DNA of 64,000 nucleotides from Heterocephalus glaber (Eukaryota; Chordata; Mammalia; Rodentia; Bathyergidae): contig NW_004624733.1 of assembly GCF_000247695.1 (NCBI RefSeq), positions 3,976,186-4,040,185 on the forward strand, given 5' to 3'. This document shows positions 56,375-64,000 of this stretch, in pieces. The translations under genes were made by a program, and so were the position numbers. The notes under the pieces were generated by a model. The model did no database searches, was not told where the DNA came from, and was given only the letters and a program-made list of their open reading frames with translations. The stretch's first letter is position 1; every line of letters begins with the position of its first letter.

Positions 56375-56485
56375 CTAACTTGAAGATCCTCAAAGAACTA
56401 AAGGAATATATAGAGAAAATAGAAGAAATGGTGCTCAACTAAAATGATACATCAGTAGAGATAGAAAACCTAAAAAGAAAAAAAA
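56375..56485 (+). mobile_element. L1M 5' region, continuation after SINE
   Basis: A-rich text with 'aaagaactaaaggaatatat' and 'gagatagaaaacctaaaaag' that continues the L1M ORF1-proximal sequence seen before the inverted SINE at 56239. Confidence 0.55.
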
Positions 56486-56489
56486 CACA

Positions 56490-57000
56490 AACTTCTTGTC
56501 TTACTGGGATAAAGCCAACTTGCTCATGATGTTGTTGTTTTTTAATGATTCATGGCATCCTGTTTGCAAATATCTTATTGAGAATTCTTGCATATATATT
56601 CATTAAGAATACTGGTCTGTGGCTTTCTTCTTCTGTTGAGTGCTTGTCTGGTTTTTTATGTTAGGGTAATGCTGGTTTTAAGAAACAAGTTTGGCACTAT
56701 TTTCTTCCCTTTCAATTCCACCAAAGAGTATGAAAAGTACTGATATTGATTTTGCTCTGAAGTTTTGGTGTAATTCAGTAGGGAATTGATCAGGTCTTGA
56801 GATTTTCTTAGTTGGTAGAGTGTTTTTTGCAGCATTGTTTTCATTACGTGTTATTGGAGTATTTAGGATTGTATATTCTTTATTCAATTTTAGTAAGTCA
56901 TATGTATATAGAAATTGATCCATTTCTTCTATATTTTCAAAACTTTTTTAGTCATATCTGTTTCCCTTGTTTACATGGGTATCTATTCGTGTGTTGACTT
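56490..57000 (-). mobile_element. L1 ORF2 reverse-transcriptase region, inverted
   Basis: On plus: 'cttactgggataaagccaac' (56500-56519), 'atcttattgagaattcttgc' (56571-56590), 'agaatactggtctgtggctt', 'gggaattgatcaggtcttga' (56781-56800). These are the reverse complement of the RT-domain part of L1 ORF2, including the region just after the catalytic motif. Broken frame. Confidence 0.88.
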
Positions 57001-57790
57001 AGAAATTCTTCTGCAATGAATTCAGTAAATAACTATTTTATAAATTCAGTTTCCTGCTCTAGCCCTTCCTTGTTCCTCTAATTCTTTGGTTTTATCTTTT
57101 AGGTTATCTAGAAGCCCTTGAGTGAACCTCCCATGGTTTCTTGTTTTCAGAATATCACTGAATAAGTGACCTATATTACATCATTGTCCTCAGGTCCTAA
57201 TATTCTCTCCTCTGATTGGCCTATCTATTATCATAGATTCCAATTGTGATTGTCATCTGGGATTCTGCTTGATTTCTTTTGATAAACCCTAATTCTTCAG
57301 TAAAATCATCATTGATAAGCTGCATTGCCTTCTTTAATTCAATCAGCTTATGTGTTTACGTCTTCTGTAAGTTTCTTGAATATCTTAATTGAATTATTCA
57401 TCTACTACATCCTCTTTGAGATCATTGAATATTTCAGTATTTTTCATGTATTTGCTTATTTGTTTCTTTTTTATTTATTTCAAACTTTACTACTTGTTTG
57501 CTGAGCTCTCTGCCTCAAACTTTGTCCACTTCAGTGTGCATGGGATCAACTTTTAGGGAGTTAATGAATTTTTTGAAGGATCTGATTGCCATGTTTTCCC
57601 ATGATTCTTGTGTTTTTGTGTTGAATGTGTTAGATAAGTTGGGCTAAAAATCTTTGCCACTCTACTAGAAATCTCACAGCCTTTCTCCCTGTGGTATGCC
57701 ATTGACTTTGGGTGTGAGTCAGTACAATATACCTGCTCAACTGATTCCAGGCTTGCTCCCTACACTGAATTGCAAGGAGAAAACAAATAC
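57001..57790 (-). mobile_element. Probable inverted L1 5' part
   Basis: T-rich plus text with 'tttcttgaatatcttaattg' (57372-57391), 'tcctctttgagatcattgaa' (57410-57429), 'tgctgagctctctgcctcaa' and 'tgccatgttttcccatgatt'. The style and its position behind the inverted RT region suggest L1 ORF1/5' UTR in reverse, but I cannot match the blocks with confidence. It could belong to a different LINE-derived repeat. Confidence 0.45.
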
Positions 57791-58849
57791 TGTAATATAG
57801 ACATCCAAAGAATCAATCATGTATCAATATACAATTTAGAGCTTGTTTAGCAAGTTTTCTATTCTTTCAAATTCTCAGGAGTATAAAGAATTAGTAATAG
57901 TAGAGAAAGGGCTGAGACCTAAGAGAAGTTAAAACAAAAAGTATTTGAAAAGTAAATAAAAGAGGGAAAACAGAAAACATAAAAAGAAACAAAAGAGAGA
58001 ATAGGAAAGAGATAAAGTAGTTTTGAGCATATTTTTATACCTAGAAAGAATAAAGGATGTGGAAAGGGGGCTTGAAAAATATATATGGGAAGAGACAAAA
58101 TAAGTAAAGGGAGAGATTTATAAGTAGAAAGTAGGAGAGCCTTAATGGAGATTTTATATCCAATTTATAAACTAGAAGAAATCCTGTGTTAGAACACCTA
58201 AGCCAGGACCTTTGGCAAAGGAGAACTTGAACCTGACAGATTAATATAAGACACTTTAGACATAAAAACAATGTTAGTAATTAAATATGGTTGTTCATTA
58301 ATATATACATCTCACATACACTGTAAAATAAAATAAGTAAAAGTGAGTTTTAAAAATAGTTTTTATATATAAGAAAGGAAGGAGGGTAGAGTGACTAATG
58401 AGAGAGGAAATGAGCAAAGAGGATAGAAGGAAGAACTTTAAGTGGATAATGAAAGAAAATTCAGAGAAGTTTAATCCCATTAATGACCTAATACAAATAT
58501 AATTTTGAAAAAAAAATGAAATATAATTTTGTTAACCCTATGAAACATCAAATATTAACTTATTGAAAAATTAAAATATGGATCAAAAAAATCACATTTA
58601 CAAACAACAGAAGAGAATAAATTCAGCTAAATACATCTCTTAATTTTCTTATGCTTAATCATTATGAAAGAAAACTGATTAAAATAATGACAATGATATA
58701 TTCAGTGGTTATAACACTAATTGGAAAAATAATCAGTGATATTAAGTGAATCAGGATGTATGAACGGATAATACTCTGATATAAAGTATCTGCACTGTAT
58801 AGAAAGAGTTCAATATCATTTAATAATGGGCATAGCATAGCTTGAAGTT
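57791..58849. other. A-rich unassigned DNA
   Basis: Purine-rich (57900-58480) with many AGAAA and GAGAGA words. Minus-strand frames here are leucine/phenylalanine-rich low-complexity translations. No gene. Confidence 0.45.
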
Positions 58850-59796
58850 TGTGTTACAAATCATAGGGGAATATGATTTATATGCTAAGAAAGAAGGAAA
58901 TTGGAACCATATAAAATGATTAATGCCATAGAAGGCAGATAAAAAACAAAGAAGAAAACAAATGCAACAAAAAAACCATATTACAAGCATCATAGATTTT
59001 TATCCTACTGTATTGGCAATCATTTTACATGTAATGGTCTTAAATATACCAATTAAATGACAGAGATTATCAAAGTAGACTAAAAATAAGACCCATATGT
59101 ACATTGTCTGCAAGAAATTTACTTTAAACTCACTTTAATTCACTTTAAAGACAAAGATTAGAAGAAAAAGTACAGAAAGATGTATCACCCTAGTAATAAT
59201 TAAGAAAAGCTAAAGTAGATATATTGATCTCACACAATGTAGATTTTAGAACAAGGAAAATTATTAAGGATAAGATAGATATTACATAATGATTAAGGTG
59301 TTAATTGTTCAGGAAGACGTAGCTTTCCTTGACCTCTATGCACCTAAAAACAGAATCAAAAAATCATGAATTAAAACTAATAGAACCACATAAAAATAGA
59401 CCCATTATTTTTCCTGTAGACTTTAACACAATTCTATAAATAATTGGCAGATTCAGTGAGCAGAAAATAATTAAACAGAGCACCATCATAAATCACCTTG
59501 ATCTAATTGACCTATATTGAATGCTACCTTCAAAAAAAGTGGAATATATGTTCTTATCAAGCTTTAGTTGACATTTAAGACAACAAACCATACCTGGTTC
59601 ATAAAACACACATTATCAACTAAAAATCAGCAAAGTAAATGTAGATAAAAAGTCTCGAAATATTTGGAGATTAAAACAATTCACTCTGTCAAATAACCAT
59701 AGGTCAAATAATACATTTTAAGAAAATTATTAAAAATATTAAAACTATTTTGGACAAATGAAAGTACATTTTGAAGATGTTATCAACATTTGAAGA

Positions 59797-59989
59797 TGTT
59801 ATGCATTCATAGGCCGGGCTTTTGGTAGCTCTGTTTTTTCCCTGCAATCCATGAGCGATTCCCCTCTGCCCTGATGCCCTGTTTTGTAGGCCTGGAACCT
59901 CTGCCTGCTGTGAGCCAAAATAAACCTTTCTTCTTTGAAGTTGTGTGTATCAGGTATTGTCTCTCAGTGACCAGAAAGTAACTAAGACA
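59797..59989 (+). mobile_element. ORR1-like MaLR LTR, internally deleted
   Basis: The 3' half matches the LTRs at 30049, 32462 and 6767: 'cctctgccctgatgccctgt' (59863-59882), 'gtgagccaaaataaaccttt' (59909-59928, with AATAAA) and the end 'aagtaactaagaca'. The 5' part is reduced to a TGTTATG start plus 'cattcataggccgggctttt'. It is inserted in the L1M. Confidence 0.8.
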
Positions 59990-61304
59990 GGGATTTACTA
60001 AGATAGTGTTTAGGTAAAAATTTATGGTATTGAGAGGCCTAAAATTAATAATTTTGACTTCCAATTTAGGAAATCAGGAAACAAGCACAAGTCAGAACAC
60101 AAGATGATTACACAAATAATAAAAAAGGGAAAATTAGTAAAACTTCACATCAGAAATTAGCAGAGAAATCATTAAGACTAATGTTGCTCTTTTGAAAAGT
60201 TCAAAAAATTGATAGGCCTTTGCTGAGGCTAATAAAAAGGACATGAATTATAAGTATCAGAAGTAAAATATAATTATTAATCCTGTGCATTTGGATATTT
60301 TAAAGATATTAAAATCATGAACAGTTCTAATTGCACAAATTTGATGACAGATAAAGACCCAAATCCTTGAAAGAGATAAACTGCATATTCATAGAAGTAG
60401 ATTATCTGAGTAATCTACTAGAAAAATTTTTACTAAAAATTCTACTAGATAAATAATTGAGAATCTTTGAAACCTTTAAGTAACATCCTCAGATGTTTTC
60501 ACTGATGAAGTCTATGCAATATTTAAGGAATAATATCAGTTTTCTACAATTTCTTCCAGAAAACAGAAGCATAGTGAACACTTCCTACCTCATTCTATGA
60601 GAACAGCTTTACCTAATACCAAAGCCAGATAAAAATATTGCCAGAAGTCACAAATATAGAAAAATGTCTCTCATGAACAAATATGCAAAAAATCCTTAAG
60701 TAAATATTATCAAATTGAACCTGAGTGTATAAAATTATAGAATATGACCAGCCATGATTTATCCTAGGTGTACAAGCCTGATTCTACATTTGAAAATCAG
60801 TTAACATCCATCATATCAATAGGGTAATGAAGAGAAAAGAATCATGTGATTATGGTTAGAGAAAAAAAATCATTTGACAAAATATAACACTCTTTCATGA
60901 ATAAAACATGCAAAACCTAAGAATTAATATGGACTTCAAATTAATAAGGAATATGAACTAAAAATTTCAGTTAGCATCTTATTAAATGGTAGAAACTAAA
61001 TGTCTTTTCCTTTAGAATTGGAATACGATAATACTGTTCCCTCTTATCCCTCTTACTAATAATATTGTGAAAAGTCATAAACTAATGCAGTAAGATAAAA
61101 AATAGGTAACAAAATTTAAAAAGGTTGGAAAGGAACCTATTTGTTCACATGGATATAATTATCCATGTAGAAATCTCCAATAATCATCAATAAAAATTAT
61201 CTCAGACCAAATAAGTAATTATTGCAAGGTTCATACATAAAACCCAATAACTTGAGGATAAAGTTATATTTAACATGATTTGAATATTATAGACTCTATA
61301 CATG

Positions 61305-61687
61305 TGTTAGATTTTCATCTCTGTGATCAAATAGTTGAGAAAAAACTTTAAAAGCTGGAAGCATTCTTTTGATTATGAATTCAGATATCTCAGTGGTCTC
61401 AGTCCATGGTTCCTTGCAATGGTTTCTTTTACCTTATGGTGAGGCAGTAAATAATGTCAGAAGTCCCTGGCATGAGAAAGCTGATTACCTCATGACAGCC
61501 AGAAAGCAAAAACAGAGGAAAGTATCAGAATCCCAAAATACCCTTCAAGAGCTAATTCTCAGTAACCTACTTCCTTCAACAGGGCTTACTTCTTGAAGGT
61601 TCCACCATTTCCAAATAGTGCCGTTAGCTGGAGACCAAGGCTTTAACACATGAGCTTTTGAAAGATATTTGAGATGAAATTGTAACA
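61305..61687 (-). mobile_element. MaLR-type solo LTR, inverted, with target duplication
   Basis: On the minus strand it begins TGTTAC, continues with 'aaaagctcatgtgttaaagc' and 'cttggtctccagctaacggc', and ends 'tttgatcacagagatgaaaa' then 'tctaaca'. This is the pattern of non-muroid rodent MaLR LTRs. Flanks are 'acatg' (61300-61304) and 'atatg' (61688-61692), a 5-bp target duplication with one change. The length is 383 bp. It is inserted in the L1M ORF2. The 75-codon frame on plus inside it is chance. Confidence 0.8.
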
Positions 61688-63384
61688 ATATGGGCCTTGT
61701 AATATTACAGTTTACCTCATTAAAATGTATAATACTTTGGTGTGCCAGTTAAAATTAAATTTAGTTAAGAAGATTTTAGAATCATTAACCTCACAATATA
61801 TAAGAAAGGAACAATTAGAATTAGAAATTTAAAAATATATCACTGCATTACTGCCAAAAAATGAAAATATATGGAATAAATTTAACAAAACATGACAAAG
61901 TTTACATGAAGAAAAATGTAGAACTCTAATGGAAAACAATATTTAAATGAAGAGATATTCTATATTAATGGATAGGTAGTCCCCAAATCTTTGTCAGTTC
62001 TCCCTAACTGATTTATGGATTCAAAATATTCCGACTCCCAATAACTTATCTTGTGCATAAAAGCAATCTAACTCCAAATCTTATCGAAAAAGACAAAAAC
62101 AACCAAATAAACATTAGAACAGTCAACACAAAATTTAAAATTGAAAAATAAATTTGGGGATTGACATTACTTGATTTCATGACTTACTATAGAGTTACAG
62201 TAATCAACTGGTTTAGCAATACTACCACTGCATGGTACTGACCAAATAATAACATTGGTAAAAATAAATCATCGCTGGAATATAATAAAAAGCCCAGAAG
62301 TAAACACACACAAATATATTCAAGTGGGTATCCACAAAACATCAGAGGCATTCCAATGAAAATAGTTACAGCAATTTGTCTCTAATATGCAAAAACAATG
62401 TAGACATCTTATACATTTCACAAAAATTAATTTTAAAATTGTATGATAAATCTATATATAAAATATAAAACTATAACAAAATTTTTAAAGGAAAAAAGAA
62501 AATCCAGGTGATTGAGATTGGCATAGGGTTTTTAGATATAATACTCAAGAATAAAATTTCAAAAATTGATACATTGAATTTAATAAAGGCGAAAATCTTC
62601 TCTGTGAAAGACACTGTTAAGAGAATGAGAAGACAAGCTACAGATTGAGAGAAAACGTTTTTAAGAATTTTGAAATGTGATGAAATTTTGATGGACAAAT
62701 TAAACAATGAAGATTTAAGCTTAATTTGGAAAGAACAAAGTGATCCACCTCAAAGGGGATAAAAATCTGAATAGACACATCATCAAAGAAGATATACAGA
62801 TACACAGTATGCATATGAAAATATGTGTAACATCACACATCATTCTGGAAGTTAAAAAGCAATAAATATGCTACTACATGTGTACTAGAATGTGTAAAAT
62901 TCAAACGACCAACAATACCCAATGCTGGCTAAAATATTGGGCAATAGAAATACATTTGTTGTTGTTGGGACTGCAAAATAGTATAGTCACTTTGGAAGAT
63001 AGTTTGGCAGTTTCTTATAGAACTAAACATGCAGTTCTCAGAGGATCCAGGAATTGTGCTTCCTTGTATTAGCTCGAATGATCTCAAAAGTTATGGTCAC
63101 AAAAGCTTTCACATGAACGTTTATAGTAACTTTACTTATATTTGCCAGAATGTTGAAGTAGCCAAGCTGTCCTTTACTAGGTGAATGAATAAACAAATCA
63201 TGCTGTTCAGTGATTTAAAAAGAAAAGTGCAAAAGTAAGCTATCCAGGCATGAAAAATATGGAGGAATCTTGGAAGCAAATTGTTAAATGAAAGCAGCCA
63301 GTCACAAAAAGCTGTACTATATAACTCCAACTGTATTATATTCTAGAAAATATAAAAACTATCAAATAATAAGTGATTACCAGG

Positions 63385-63550
63385 CAGACAGGTAGGTCTG
63401 TGCATGCCCTACTGAGGTCCTGAGTCACACAGACCATGCCTAATCAGCCCGCTGCAGACAGGCAGGTCTGTGCATGCCCTACCGAGGTCCCAAGTCACGC
63501 AGAAGATGCTGAATCACCCCACTGCAGACAGGCAGACACCTGGTTCCACA
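63385..63550 (+). repeat. 70-bp tandem repeat, two full units and a partial third
   Basis: The unit starts 'cagacaggtaggtctgtgca' and recurs exactly 70 bases apart (starts at 63385, 63455 and 63525). The second unit differs from the first at only a handful of positions. It is much GC-richer than the surrounding L1 and lies directly at the left edge of a larger GC-rich block. Confidence 0.95.
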
Positions 63551-63600
63551 CTACAAGGACGCAGAGGACACTAGACCACCAGACCAACGTACTGAGTCCT

Positions 63601-63915
63601 GCTGCTCCTGGCCCAGAGATAGGGGCTTCTGAGCTGCTGTCCCACTGCTCCTGGTCCAGAGGAAGGGGCTTCCTGGTCACCATCCCTCCCCACTGCTTCC
63701 AGCCCAGAGGAAAGGGCTTTTGGGCCACCTTCTGTTCAGCTGCTAGTGGCCCAGAGGTAGGGGCTTCTGAGCCGCCATCCCACTGCTCCTGGTCCAGAGG
63801 AAGGGGATTCCGGCCACCATCCCTCCCGCTGCTCCCAGCCCACAGGAAAGGGCTTTTGGGTCACCATCCCTACCGCTGCTCCCGGCCTCTGTCCCACCTC
63901 TCCTGGCTCAGAGGA
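63601..63915 (+). repeat. 137-bp higher-order tandem repeat of 42-48-bp subunits
   Basis: Subunits begin 'gctgctcctggcccagagat' (63601), 'ccactgctcctggtccagag' (63642), 'ccactgcttccagcccagag' (63690), then 'gctgctagtggcccagaggt' (63739), 'ccactgctcctggtccagag' (63780) and 'cgctgctcccagcccacagg' (63827), followed by two shortened copies. The A-B-C order repeats with a period of about 137 bases, and B with B' is closer than B with A or C, so this is a true higher-order repeat. It could be the promoter-type 5' UTR monomer array of a young L1 whose body lies beyond the window. The 174-codon plus frame crossing it is explained by the GC-rich repeats. Confidence 0.9.
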
Positions 63916-64000
63916 GTAATCCATGCAGGTGCTAACAGCCCCCTCACCCAGTTGAAATGAGAAAACATGTAAATAAGTCTCAAAACCAGACTTCCAGATC

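Larger units (their letters stand above)
58850..63380 (+). mobile_element. Long sense L1M ORF2 and 3' end, broken by two LTRs
   Basis: About 4.3 kb of L1 in normal order: 'acatgtaatggtcttaaata' (59026-59045), 'aatgacagagattatcaaag' (59056-59075), 'gatctaattgacctatattg' (59500-59519), 'catcctcagatgttttcact' (60485-60504), 'ctcattctatgagaacagct' (60589-60608), 'accaaagccagataaaaata', 'actgcatggtactgaccaaa' (62227-62246) and the 3' end 'gtcctttactaggtgaatga' (63169-63188). It covers endonuclease and reverse transcriptase through the end of the element. Every frame is full of stops. LTRs at 59797 and 61305 are inserted within it. The end meets the tandem-repeat block near 63381. Confidence 0.9.

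Noticed and set aside
63436..63960. 174-codon open frame, the longest in the window
   Set aside because: It lies across the 70-bp and 137-bp tandem repeats. Its openness comes from GC-rich repeats with few stop-like triplets; two minus-strand frames over the same repeats are also open, and no domain is visible.

Overview
This window is AT-rich mammalian nuclear DNA with no protein-coding gene that I can support. None of the open frames (all under 180 codons) has a recognisable domain, a splice structure I trust or a conserved start. Most of those I could place fall inside transposons or simple repeats. It reads as a gene desert or the inside of a very long intron, built almost entirely from layers of dead mobile elements. 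The SINEs point to a rodent: ID elements with tRNA-type A/B boxes, B1 monomers derived from 7SL RNA, and B1 joined to a degenerate ID (B1-dID), plus ORR1-like MaLR LTRs. B1-dID and ID are typical of non-muroid rodents (squirrel-related and mouse-related side branches). I cannot name the species from memory alone.

Layout. 1-10 kb: a MIR, an MST/MLT-type LTR carrying a CT microsatellite, a mariner transposase fossil, a long inverted L1 ORF2 fragment split by a B1-dID, a solo ORR1-like LTR, a small inverted-repeat element, and a 5'-truncated L1 with a perfect 16-bp target duplication. 10-25 kb: B1-dID and ID copies, old L1 3' UTR blocks in inverted orientation, a complete 364-bp Tigger-like element, two L1 3' tails and a TGAC array. 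25-36 kb: SINEs and a full-length MaLR retrotransposon (30049-32856) with both LTRs and an imperfect 5-bp target duplication. 35.6-43 kb: an LTR-rich cluster, namely a gammaretrovirus-like env/LTR remnant that looks like an L1-copied RNA, MLT1, MLT2 and other LTRs, and an L2 tail. 43-54 kb: mostly unassigned AT-rich sequence with a second mariner fossil and a possible coding-derived relic at 48.6-49.8 kb. 54-64 kb: L1 fragments in both orientations, including about 4.3 kb of sense L1M ORF2 broken by two LTR insertions, and finally a GC-rich block of 70-bp and 137-bp tandem repeats running towards the right edge.

The elements do not work together as a system. The useful content is the order of insertions (nested SINEs and LTRs inside L1s), the visible target-site duplications, and a few items worth checking: the processed-looking ERV, the terminal GC-rich tandem array, the complete Tigger-like element, one splice-site-bounded open segment near 13 kb and the unidentified segment near 49 kb. 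Family names come from recalled consensus sequences; no database search was run, so subfamily labels are tentative.
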